Assembly (NCBI RefSeq): GCF_024172095.1
Contig: NZ_JAMZDX010000003.1
Span: forward strand, 567,001 to 631,000
Length of the DNA: 64,000 nt
Direction: 5' to 3'
Origin: Kitasatospora cinereorecta
Lineage (GTDB): Bacteria > Actinomycetota > Actinomycetes > Streptomycetales > Streptomycetaceae
Made by a program: the position numbers and the translations under genes. The notes beneath the pieces were generated by a model. It made no database searches, was not told the origin of the DNA, and saw only the letters and a program-made list of their open reading frames with translations. Position 1 is the stretch's first letter. Every line of letters begins with the position of its first letter. This document shows, in pieces, positions 54,379-62,425 of this stretch.

Positions 54379-54619
54379 TTTGGGGCAGTGCGGCGGCCGC
54401 CGGGTGTCCAAGATCCCGATGACCGCCATCCTGGAGCGCGGCCGGAGGGTACCGCTCGCCGAGCTAGCCCAAATGTGGACTAACGTGGCATACCGACAGA
54501 AACCGTGCCATCTTCGGCAGTGACCCTTCCCCAGCCGCGGCCGGGGGCATGCCCAGCACACCGCAGTACGGCACCCGGCGACCGACCGCCGACGCGCCGA
54601 CACAGAGGGAGAAAGACCT

Positions 54620-54853
54620 ATGGCCAGCAAGGCTGAGAAGATCGTCGCCGGTCTCGGCGGTATCGACAACATCGACGAGGTCGAGGGCTGCATCACCCGC
54701 CTGCGCACCGAGGTCCACGACGCCTCCCTCGTCGACGAGGCCGCGCTCAAGGCCGCCGGCGCCCACGGCGTGGTCAAGATGGGCACCGCGATCCAGGTCG
54801 TCATCGGCACCGACGCCGACCCGATCGCCGCCGAGATCGAGGACATGATGTGA
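54620..54853 (+). CDS. nagF: PTS EIIB component for N-acetylglucosamine
   Basis: The 77-residue phosphocarrier has the EIIB core IVAGLGGIDNIDEVEGCITRL, with Cys24 as the phosphorylated residue, then GVVKMGTAIQVVIG. It passes phosphate from EIIA to sugar on NagE1 or NagE2. The gene is divergent from nagE1. AGAGGGAG precedes the ATG. Confidence 0.93.
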   Translation: MASKAEKIVAGLGGIDNIDEVEGCITRLRTEVHDASLVDEAALKAAGAHGVVKMGTAIQVVIGTDADPIAAEIEDMM

Positions 54854-55003
54854 GCTGAGCCCACCGGCTCGCCGCACCACGGCCCAACGGCCCAGCGCGC
54901 CACGGCCCGCCCGCCCCGCCCCCGGGGACGGCGGGCCGTCGCCGTACCCGGGCGGGTTGTCGCCGTACCCGGACGGCCCGCCGGACCCACTACGCTCGAC
55001 GGC

Positions 55004-55729
<726 letters not shown>

Positions 55730-55768
55730 CTCGCCCCCCGGTGGGGCTGAACGGTGGTCAGCCGCGGC

Positions 55769-55810
55769 CGGGCTGCGGGCACGTGCTGTACACGACGCGC
55801 CCGCAGCCCG
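55769..55810. terminator. Hairpin terminator after rph
   Basis: CGGGCTGCGGGC (55769-55780) pairs perfectly with GCCCGCAGCCCG (55799-55810), loop 18 nt. Confidence 0.75.
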
Positions 55811-55855
55811 TACCGTTCGGCGAGAGACCTCTCCCGCCCCCACGGAGGACCACCG

Positions 55856-56251
55856 ATGCAGCCGGCGCTCAGCATCAACCGCTCCACCGCGCTCGCCGCG
55901 GCCGCGCTCGTCCTGATCCTCCCGCTCAGCGCCGTCAGCTGCTCCGCCGCCCAGAAGGCGATCGACTGCGGCAACACCGCCCTCAGGATCAGCACCGACA
56001 TCACCCAGGTCGGCACCGCCTTCAACAACGCCGACAACGACCCGGCCGCCGCCGGCCGCGCGCTGCAGCAGCTGAAGACCGACCTCGACCAGCTCGGCCG
56101 CAACTCCGGCGACGCCGACGTCAGCAAGGCCGTCACCGACCTGCAGAACCAGGTGACCGCCCTCCAGAAGGCCGCCGACACCAACCAGGCCCCGGACCTC
56201 AAGCCGCTCGGGGACGCCGCCGCCAAGCTCACCAAGGCCTGCACCGGCTGA
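55856..56251 (+). CDS. Small lipoprotein with helical domain, hypothetical
   Basis: The 131-residue protein has a hydrophobic signal and lipobox-like LSAVSC (Cys about 29), a second Cys in DCGNTALRI, and a helical domain (DPAAAGRALQQLKTDLDQLG, KAVTDLQNQVTALQKAA). A third Cys is near the end (KACTG). It is probably membrane-anchored outside the cell. CGGAGGA before ATG 55856 sets the start. No function is recognised. Confidence 0.78.
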   Translation: MQPALSINRSTALAAAALVLILPLSAVSCSAAQKAIDCGNTALRISTDITQVGTAFNNADNDPAAAGRALQQLKTDLDQLGRNSGDADVSKAVTDLQNQVTALQKAADTNQAPDLKPLGDAAAKLTKACTG

Positions 56252-56278
56252 CCCTGCGGCGTCGATAGGCTGGGCGGC

Positions 56279-56887
56279 ATGACTACCCGACGCCTCGTCC
56301 TCGCCACCCGGAACCAGCACAAGGTCGCCGAGCTCCGCGACATCCTCGGCGCCGCCGGACTGGACGTCGAACTGGTCGGCGCCGACGCGTACCCCGAGGT
56401 GCCGGACGTCCGCGAGACCGGCGTCACCTTCGCCGAGAACGCCCTGCTCAAGGCGCATGCGCTGGCCCGCGCCACCGGACTGCCCGCGGTCGCCGACGAC
56501 TCCGGCCTCTGCGTGGACGTACTGAACGGCGCCCCCGGCATCTTCTCCGCCCGCTGGGCCGGCAAGCACGGCGACGACCGCGCCAACCTCGACCTGCTGC
56601 TCGCCCAGCTCTCCGACATCGACGCCGAGCACCGCGGCGCCCACTTCGCCTGCGCCGCCGCCCTCGCCCTGCCCGACGGCACCGAGCACGTGGTCGAGGG
56701 CCGCCTGCTCGGCACCCTGCGCACCGCCCCCGCGGGCGACGGCGGTTTCGGCTACGACCCGATCCTCCAGCCGCTGGGCGAGAGCCGGACCTGCGCCGAG
56801 CTCACCCCCGCCGAGAAGAACGCCATCAGCCACCGCGGCCAGGCCTTCCGCGAGCTCGCCCGAATCCTCCCCGACCACCTCGGCTGA
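56279..56887 (+). CDS. rdgB: XTP/dITP pyrophosphatase (RdgB/HAM1)
   Basis: The 202-residue enzyme removes non-canonical purine triphosphates (dITP, XTP). It has LATRNQHKVAELRDIL, TFAENALLKAHALA, VADDSGLCVDVLNGAPGIFS and GGFGYDPIL, ending AISHRGQAF. TAGGCT just upstream of ATG 56279 suggests a leaderless mRNA. It commonly lies behind rph in actinomycetes, as here. Confidence 0.95.
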   Translation: MTTRRLVLATRNQHKVAELRDILGAAGLDVELVGADAYPEVPDVRETGVTFAENALLKAHALARATGLPAVADDSGLCVDVLNGAPGIFSARWAGKHGDDRANLDLLLAQLSDIDAEHRGAHFACAAALALPDGTEHVVEGRLLGTLRTAPAGDGGFGYDPILQPLGESRTCAELTPAEKNAISHRGQAFRELARILPDHLG

Positions 56888-56907
56888 GCCGGCGCCCCGA
56901 GCGCGAC

Positions 56908-56951
56908 CGAAGGCCCGCCGGAGGGTCAGCTCTACCTCCAGCGGGCCTTCG
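56908..56951. terminator. Bidirectional terminator between rdgB and tRNA-Leu
   Basis: CGAAGGCCCGC (56908-56918) pairs with GCGGGCCTTCG (56941-56951), and an inner GGAGG/CCTCC stem extends it. Confidence 0.8.
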
Positions 56952-56970
56952 ATTCACAGGTCAGTGAGAG

Positions 56971-57053
56971 TGCGGCCTGAGGGATTCGAACCCTCACGAG
57001 ATTTCTCTCACGAGCTCCTAAGGCTCGCGTGGCTGCCGTTACACCAAGGCCGC
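56971..57053 (-). tRNA. tRNA-Leu (anticodon UAG)
   Basis: The 83-nt gene has acceptor GCGGCCT paired with AGGCCGC, anticodon stem CGAGC/GCTCG with loop CTTAGGA (anticodon at 57020-57018), a long variable arm typical of Leu, and T arm GAGGGTTCGAATCCCTC. The discriminator is A and CCA is not encoded. Confidence 0.95.
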
Positions 57054-57127
57054 AGGTGAAGACGTCCCCGCCATGCTACTTGGCCCGCCGGTGCCGCTGC
57101 ACCACCCTTTCCCGGCACCCCGAACTC

Positions 57128-57256
57128 TCAGGAAGCGGTCCGCTCCCTCCGGTTGCGCCCGCAGTACGTCGGGGTGCCGCGCATCTCGCAGGAGTCCGGT
57201 CGGCCCGTGTGCACGAGCATCGCGCGCAGCCGTTCGCCTGGTACGCGGTAGCTCCC
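57128..57256 (-). other. Possible small or remnant coding segment
   Basis: The 599-bp gap between tRNA-Leu and the chitinase gene is otherwise empty except for the chitinase promoter at its right end. In it, one minus-strand frame has high third-position GC and reads VLVVRPPGSYRVPGERLRAM, then LVHTGRPDSCEMRGTPTYCG, then a basic end. No convincing start codon or ribosome site precedes it; an internal ATG near 57217 would give 30 residues. It may be a gene remnant or chance. Confidence 0.25.
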
Positions 57257-57539
57257 GGGTGGGCGGACGACGAGGACCTCGTTCGGCCTGCGCCGCGGTC
57301 CGGTCTGCTGTCCGCGCGCATGGGCCTGCCCCGTGAAGTGCCCGGTGTCGATTCGGTGGTGCCGTTTGCCCGGGTAGCTGTGGGTGTCGTCGGCGAGGGG
57401 GTGCCGAGCCAGCGCAGCACCTCGATCACGCTGGTCGACGCGGTGGCCGGCGGCAGGGCGGAGTGGCCGGCGGCCGGGTTCGCGGGCCGGGTCGGCGGTT
57501 TGGGAACGGGGTCTGACGGGGTGGCGGTTCTGATGCAGT

Positions 57540-57582
57540 TGGTACAGACCTGTTGACTCAAGTGGTCCAGACCTTCTAAGTT
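57540..57582 (+). promoter_or_regulatory. Chitinase promoter with 12-bp direct repeats
   Basis: TGGTACAGACCT (57540-57551) and TGGTCCAGACCT (57563-57574) flank and overlap TTGACT (57553-57558). TAAGTT (57577-57582) is the -10, 18 nt away. Such 12-bp direct repeats are known in Streptomyces chitinase promoters, where they mediate chitin induction and glucose repression. Both copies resemble DasR half-matches. Confidence 0.8.
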
Positions 57583-57652
57583 CGGCGCAACTTCCCCCAC
57601 ATGCGTACGCCCCCCACCGGCATGCGCGCGACACTCTCTCCCGGAGGACCGA

Positions 57653-60127
57653 GTGTTGATCCGTACCACGACGGGGCGGCGTCCCACCGCTGCCCGCCGT
57701 CGCACGAGTTCCGGCCGCCGGGCGGGGATCGCCGCCACGGCTGCCGCCGGGCTGGCCGGCCTGCTGGCCGCCACGCTCGGGGCGTCGCCCTCGGCGGCCG
57801 CCGTCGACAACCAGTCCTGTCGCCCGGACGGCATGTACACCACGCCGGGCGTGAACGTGCCGTACTGCGACGTCTACGACACCGCGGGCCGCGAGAAGAT
57901 GGGCGCCGACCACCAGCGCCGCATCATCGGCTACTTCACGGGCTGGCGCACCGGCAAGGACGGCACGCCCGCCTACCTGGTGAACAACATTCCCTGGGAC
58001 AAGGTCACCCACCTCAACTACGCCTTCGCGCACATCGGTTCCGACAACAAGATCTCGGTCGGCACCGACGGTCCGAACAATGCGGCCACCGGCATGGAGT
58101 TCCCGGGCGTGGCCGGTGCGGAGATGGACCCGAGCCTGCCGTACAAGGGCCACTTCAACCTGCTGAGCAAGTTCAAGAAGCAGTACCCGAACGTCAAGAC
58201 CATGGTCTCGGTTGGCGGTTGGGCCGAGACCGGTGGCTACTTCGACGACAGCGGCACCCGGGTCTCCTCGGGCGGCTTCTACAACACCACGGTCAACGCC
58301 GACGGTTCGGTGAACCAGGCCGGCATCGACACCTTCGCCGCCTCGGCGGTCGACTTCGTCAAGAAGTACGGCTTCAACGGCGTCGACATCGACTACGAGT
58401 ACCCGACCTCGATGAAGGACGCGGGCAACCCGCTCGACGCCTCGATCTCCAACGCCAAGCGCGCCTCGCTGGTCAAGGGCTACGCGGCGCTGATGAAGAC
58501 GCTGCGCGAGAAGCTCGACCGGGCCGGCGCCGCGGACGGCAAGTACTACCTGCTGTCGGTGGCCGCGCCCTCCTCGGGCTACCTGCTGCGCGGTATGGAG
58601 ACCTTCCAGGTCACCCAGTACCTGGACTACGTCAACATGATGTCGTACGACCTGCACGGCGCCTGGAACAAGTACGTCGGCCCGAACGCCTCGCTGTACG
58701 ACGACGGCAAGGACGCCGAGCTCGCCGCGGCCAATGTCTACGGCACCTCGCAGTACGGCGGCATCGGCTACCTGAACGCCGACTGGGCCTTCCACTACTT
58801 CCGCGGCGCGATGCCGGCCGGCCGGATCAACCTGGGCCTGCCGTACTACACCCGCGGCTTCAAGAACGTGACCGGCGGGACCAACGGCCTCTGGGGCACC
58901 GCCTCGTCCTCGACCTGCCCGGCCGGTTCCGGGCTGACCAGCTGCGGCGACGGCGCGGTCGGCATCGACAACCTCTGGCACGACCTGGACGACAACGGCA
59001 AGGAGGCCCCGGCCGGCTCCAACCCGATGTGGCACGCCAAGAACCTGGAGGCCGGCGTCGTCCCGGACTACCTGTCGAAGTACGGGCTGGGCGACACCGC
59101 GCTGCAGGGCAGCTACACCCGCAACTACAGCTCCGCGCTGGTCGCCCCGTGGCTGTGGAACGACACCAAGAAGGTGTTCCTGTCCACCGAGGACGAGCAG
59201 TCGGTCGGCGCCAAGGCCGACTATGTGGTCGACCAGGGCGTCGGCGGCGCGATGATCTGGGAGCTCGCCGGCGACTACAGGTGGGACGCCGCCGCCAACG
59301 GCGGCAAGGGCGAGTACGTGCCCGGCTCCACGCTGACCTCGCTGATGTACGACAAGTTCAAGTCCGCCCCGGCGTACGGCGCGACCCGCTCGACCGTCCC
59401 GCTGCCCGCGCAGACGCTGCCGATCGACGTGTCGTTCACCAACTTCGCGCTGGGCGACTCCAACTACCCGATCAACCCGAAGATCCACATCGTCAACAAC
59501 TCCACGCTGACCCTGCCGGGCGGCACCGAGTTCCAGTTCGACTACGCCGACTCGGCTCCGGGCAACGCCAAGGACCAGTCCGGGTTCGGGCTGACGGTGA
59601 TCCGGCAGGACCACACCGCGGCCACCAACGTGGGCGGCCTCAAGGGTGCCTACAACCGTGTCTCGGTGAAGCTGCCGTCCTGGCAGTCGCTGGCCCCGGG
59701 CGCGTCGGTCGACATCGACTTCGTCTACTACCTGCCGGTCTCCACGCCGGCCAACTGGACGGTCGACGTCGGCGGCACGCTGTACGGCCTGGCGGGCGAC
59801 TACACCCGCGGGGCCGCCGGCTCGACCTCCTCGCCGAGCCCCTCGCAGTCCGCGAGCCCGTCGGCCTCGGCCTCGCAGTCGTCGAGCCCCAGCCCGAGCG
59901 CCAGCGCCAGCGCCTCCGCGTCGCAGTCGGCGAGCCCGTCCGCCTCGGCCAGTGCGTCGGGCGGCAGTTGCACCGCGCCGAGCTGGAGCGCGAGCGCGGT
60001 CTACGCCACCACCGGAACCAAGGTGTCCTGGAAGGGCCGCACCTACAGCAACAAGTGGTGGACCACCAATGAGGACCCCTCGACCACCGGTCAGTGGGGC
60101 GTGTGGAGCGACCTCGGTCCCTGCTGA
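57653..60127 (+). CDS. Modular secreted chitinase, GH18 with C-terminal chitin-binding module
   Basis: The 824-residue protein has a long basic signal (cleavage near SAAAV, residue about 50) and a GH18 barrel (about 85-580). The catalytic motif is GVDIDYEYP with Asp245, Asp247 and Glu249, and TMVSVGGWAETGGY is the second motif. An extra beta-sandwich follows (about 590-720), then a Ser/Pro/Ala linker (SPSPSQSASPSASASQ type). A CBM5/12 module closes the protein (WSASAVYATTGTKVSWKGR, KWWTTNEDP). It should be an endo- or exo-chitinase of the ChiA/ChiD type. GGAGG precedes GTG 57653. Confidence 0.92.
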   Translation: MLIRTTTGRRPTAARRRTSSGRRAGIAATAAAGLAGLLAATLGASPSAAAVDNQSCRPDGMYTTPGVNVPYCDVYDTAGREKMGADHQRRIIGYFTGWRTGKDGTPAYLVNNIPWDKVTHLNYAFAHIGSDNKISVGTDGPNNAATGMEFPGVAGAEMDPSLPYKGHFNLLSKFKKQYPNVKTMVSVGGWAETGGYFDDSGTRVSSGGFYNTTVNADGSVNQAGIDTFAASAVDFVKKYGFNGVDIDYEYPTSMKDAGNPLDASISNAKRASLVKGYAALMKTLREKLDRAGAADGKYYLLSVAAPSSGYLLRGMETFQVTQYLDYVNMMSYDLHGAWNKYVGPNASLYDDGKDAELAAANVYGTSQYGGIGYLNADWAFHYFRGAMPAGRINLGLPYYTRGFKNVTGGTNGLWGTASSSTCPAGSGLTSCGDGAVGIDNLWHDLDDNGKEAPAGSNPMWHAKNLEAGVVPDYLSKYGLGDTALQGSYTRNYSSALVAPWLWNDTKKVFLSTEDEQSVGAKADYVVDQGVGGAMIWELAGDYRWDAAANGGKGEYVPGSTLTSLMYDKFKSAPAYGATRSTVPLPAQTLPIDVSFTNFALGDSNYPINPKIHIVNNSTLTLPGGTEFQFDYADSAPGNAKDQSGFGLTVIRQDHTAATNVGGLKGAYNRVSVKLPSWQSLAPGASVDIDFVYYLPVSTPANWTVDVGGTLYGLAGDYTRGAAGSTSSPSPSQSASPSASASQSSSPSPSASASASASQSASPSASASASGGSCTAPSWSASAVYATTGTKVSWKGRTYSNKWWTTNEDPSTTGQWGVWSDLGPC

Positions 60128-60143
60128 CCCGAGGTGACGGACG

Positions 60144-60184
60144 GCGGTGGCGGTCGACCCGGTCGGGGGGTCGGCCGCCATCGC
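60144..60184 (+). terminator. Hairpin terminator after the modular chitinase
   Basis: GCGGTGGCGGTCGACC (60144-60159) pairs with GGTCGGCCGCCATCGC (60169-60184) with two imperfect positions, 16 bp past the stop. Confidence 0.6.
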
Positions 60185-60299
60185 TGCGCCCCGGACCGGC
60201 CGGGAAAAACCGCTGGCCGCGGCGGCGGCCGGGACCGGAGGATGAGGGCGCCCGCGCGGACGTTCCCGCGGGCGATGTCGAGCAGAGAGAAGGAACGCG

Positions 60300-60896
60300 G
60301 TGGAGCCGCTGAGGCGGGTGCGGGCGGCGTTCGACGACCGGACGCTGGTGGTCTACCAGGCGTACCCGGTGGAGATCGCCGAGGCGGCGCTGGCGGCGGG
60401 CACCTTCGTCGCACCGTTCAAGCGCGAGCGGATGACCTGGATCAAGCCCTCGTTCCGCTGGATGATGTACCGCAGCGGCTGGGCCGGCAAGGCCGGCCAG
60501 GAGCGGGTGCTGGCGGTGCGGATCGACCGCGAGGGCTTCGAGTGGGCGCTGGCGCACGCGTGCCTGAGCCACCACGACCGGGAGCGGCACGCCTCGGCCG
60601 CGCAGTGGAAGAACTCGCTGCGACAGAGCCCGGTGCGGATCCAGTGGGACCCGGAGCGCTCGACCCGGCTCGGGGCGCTGCCGCACCGGGCGATCCAGGT
60701 CGGGCTGACCGGCGAGGCGGTCGGGCGGTACGTGGACCGGTGGATCACCGGCCTGGAGGACGTGACCGAGCGGGCGCACCGGGTGCACGCCCTGGTCCGG
60801 GAGGGCCGGCTCGCCGAGGCGGACGCACTGATCCCGGCGGAGCGCCCGTACCCGCTGCCCGAGGCGATCGCCGAACGGATCGGCGCCACCGGCTGA
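60300..60896 (+). CDS. DUF4291 family protein
   Basis: The 198-residue protein matches DUF4291: VYQAYPVEIAEAALAAGTF, RMTWIKPSFRWMMYRSGWAGK, and QWDPERSTRLGALPHRAIQVGL. Function is not known; the fold recalls ADP-ribosyl-type enzymes, but I see no clear active site. GAAGGAA before GTG 60300 sets the start. It converges on the bcp gene with a terminator between. Confidence 0.85.
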   Translation: MEPLRRVRAAFDDRTLVVYQAYPVEIAEAALAAGTFVAPFKRERMTWIKPSFRWMMYRSGWAGKAGQERVLAVRIDREGFEWALAHACLSHHDRERHASAAQWKNSLRQSPVRIQWDPERSTRLGALPHRAIQVGLTGEAVGRYVDRWITGLEDVTERAHRVHALVREGRLAEADALIPAERPYPLPEAIAERIGATG

Positions 60897-60916
60897 GCGA
60901 GCGACGGCCCCGCCAC

Positions 60917-60940
60917 CGGCCCCGGCCGGAGCCGGGGCCG
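60917..60940. terminator. Bidirectional hairpin terminator
   Basis: CGGCCCCGGC (60917-60926) pairs with GCCGGGGCCG (60931-60940) around CGGA, between DUF4291 and bcp. Confidence 0.7.
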
Positions 60941-60948
60941 CAGCGGGA

Positions 60949-61425
60949 TCAGGCCGATTCGATCTTGAGGTCGCGCAGCAGCTTGGCGACGTGGCCGGTG
61001 GCCTTGACGTTGTACAGGGCCCGCTCGACCTTGCCCTGCTCGTCGACGATCACCGTGGAGCGGATGACGCCCTGGTAGGTGCGGCCGTAGTTCTGCTTCT
61101 CGCCGTAGGCGCCGTACGCCTCCAGGACCGCGTGGTCCGGGTCGGAGAGCAGGGTGACCCTCAGGTCCTCGGTCTCCCGGAACTTGCCGAGCTTCTCCGG
61201 CTGGTCGGGGGAGATGCCGAGCACGTCGTACCCGGCGCCGGCGAAGACCTCCAGGTTGTCGGTGAAGTCGCAGGCCTGCTTGGTGCAGCCCGGCGTCAGG
61301 GCGGCCGGGTAGAAGTACACGATCACCTTGCGGCCGAGGTGCTCGGCGAGCGAGACCTGCTTGCCGTCGGCGTCGGACAGGGTGAAGGCGGGCGCGGTGT
61401 CGCCCGCCTGAAGACGCTCACTCAC
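60949..61425 (-). CDS. bcp: Thioredoxin-dependent thiol peroxidase (Bcp/PrxQ)
   Basis: The 158-residue peroxiredoxin removes peroxides using thioredoxin. Peroxidatic Cys47 and resolving Cys52 lie in ALTPGCTKQACDF, the CxxxxC spacing of the PrxQ group. RSTVIVDEQGKV and the TPGC loop are conserved. GTG 61425 has AGGAG upstream. Confidence 0.94.
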   Translation of the reverse strand: MSERLQAGDTAPAFTLSDADGKQVSLAEHLGRKVIVYFYPAALTPGCTKQACDFTDNLEVFAGAGYDVLGISPDQPEKLGKFRETEDLRVTLLSDPDHAVLEAYGAYGEKQNYGRTYQGVIRSTVIVDEQGKVERALYNVKATGHVAKLLRDLKIESA

Positions 61426-61568
61426 GATGGAGACTCCTGGACTCGGTGGTCGTACCACGGCCAAACCTACCTCTGTTGGTGGGTGGTGCTGCGCGGGCAC
61501 GGGGGTGAGCTGACAGACTGGTGGGCGTTGACCACGGACCGGACAGAGCATGAAGAGGGGTGGCCCGA

Positions 61569-61904
61569 GTGGCGAGCACGAAGGACCAGTCGACGCGGAC
61601 GACGGCCCAGATCGAGGCGGACATCGTCCAGGCCCGCGACCGGCTCGCGTCGAACCTGGACGAGCTCGCGATGCGGGTGCACCCGGCGTCGGTCGCCGCG
61701 CAGGCCCGGGCCCGGCTGATGGCCTCGGTCGAGCAGAAGGCCGGCCGGGCGTACGTCGCGGCCAGCGGCGCGATGGAGCGGGTGACCGCCGGCTTCCGCG
61801 ACGAGAAGGGGCAGCCGCGGCCCGAGCGGATCGTGCCGGTCGCCCTGGTCGGCGTGGGCGTGGTGCTGCTGATCGCCTCCGCCCGCCGCCGCCACAAGGA
61901 CTGA
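61569..61904 (+). CDS. DUF3618 membrane protein
   Basis: The 111-residue protein matches DUF3618: IEADIVQARDRLASNLDELAMRVHP, a helical middle, and one C-terminal helix (IVPVALVGVGVVLLIASARRR). It is probably anchored by its C-terminus with the helical part inside. AGAGGGG lies eight bases before GTG 61569. Function is not known. Confidence 0.85.
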   Translation: MASTKDQSTRTTAQIEADIVQARDRLASNLDELAMRVHPASVAAQARARLMASVEQKAGRAYVAASGAMERVTAGFRDEKGQPRPERIVPVALVGVGVVLLIASARRRHKD

Positions 61905-61932
61905 GCGGGGCCCGGGGGGCCGGGTGCGGGAA

Positions 61933-61962
61933 GCGGGGTCCGACCGTCCGGTCGGACCCCGC
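61933..61962 (+). terminator. Hairpin terminator after DUF3618 gene
   Basis: GCGGGGTCCGACC (61933-61945) pairs perfectly with GGTCGGACCCCGC (61950-61962), loop GTCC. Confidence 0.85.
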
Positions 61963-62017
61963 ATCCGTGGGCCGGGCCGATGGGGCGTCCGGGGTGCCGG
62001 GCGGGTACGGTCGGGGC

Positions 62018-62413
62018 GTGAGCGAGAACGACACGACGACCACGCGGCACGCGACCGCGCACGAGGAGCAGATCCGGCACGACCGGCTGGGGGAGAAGCT
62101 CCCGATCCGGATGCTGCACGACCGGGTGCTGGTGAGGACCGAGACCGGCGAGGGCGAGCGCCGTTCGACCGGCGGCATCCTGATCCCGGCCACCGCGGAG
62201 CTGTCCCGGCGCTGCGCCTGGGCCGAGGCGGTGGCGGTCGGCCAGAGCGTGCGCTCGGTGGAGCCGGGCGACCGGGTGCTCTACGACCCGGAGGACAAGC
62301 TGGAGGTCGAGGTGCGCGGCGCGACGTACGTGCTGCTGCGCGAGCGCGATCTGCACGCGGTGGCGGCCGGCCGCTTCGGCGACACCGAGGGCTCGACCGG
62401 GCTCTACCTCTAG
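62018..62413 (+). CDS. GroES-like co-chaperonin family protein
   Basis: The 131-residue protein has a Cpn10 fold after a 25-residue charged extension. It has PIRMLHDRVLVRTETGEGERRSTGGILIPATA with the mobile loop, and VEPGDRVLYDPEDKLEVEVRGATYVLLRERDLHAV. It is not next to a groEL gene, so it is a second, specialised GroES-like protein as seen in other actinomycetes. TACGGT (62006-62011) places GTG 62018 as a leaderless start. Confidence 0.85.
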   Translation: MSENDTTTTRHATAHEEQIRHDRLGEKLPIRMLHDRVLVRTETGEGERRSTGGILIPATAELSRRCAWAEAVAVGQSVRSVEPGDRVLYDPEDKLEVEVRGATYVLLRERDLHAVAAGRFGDTEGSTGLYL

Positions 62414-62425
62414 GTCGGACAGGTC

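Noticed and set aside
57029..57556. Plus-strand frame of 175 residues between tRNA-Leu and chitinase
   Set aside because: It begins inside the tRNA gene, has no ribosome site and mixed codon usage, and overlaps the chitinase promoter.
57128..60181. 1017-residue minus-strand frame opposite the chitinase gene
   Set aside because: It is the antisense of a well-defined GH18 chitinase; only its last part beyond the chitinase gene is kept as a weak remnant candidate.
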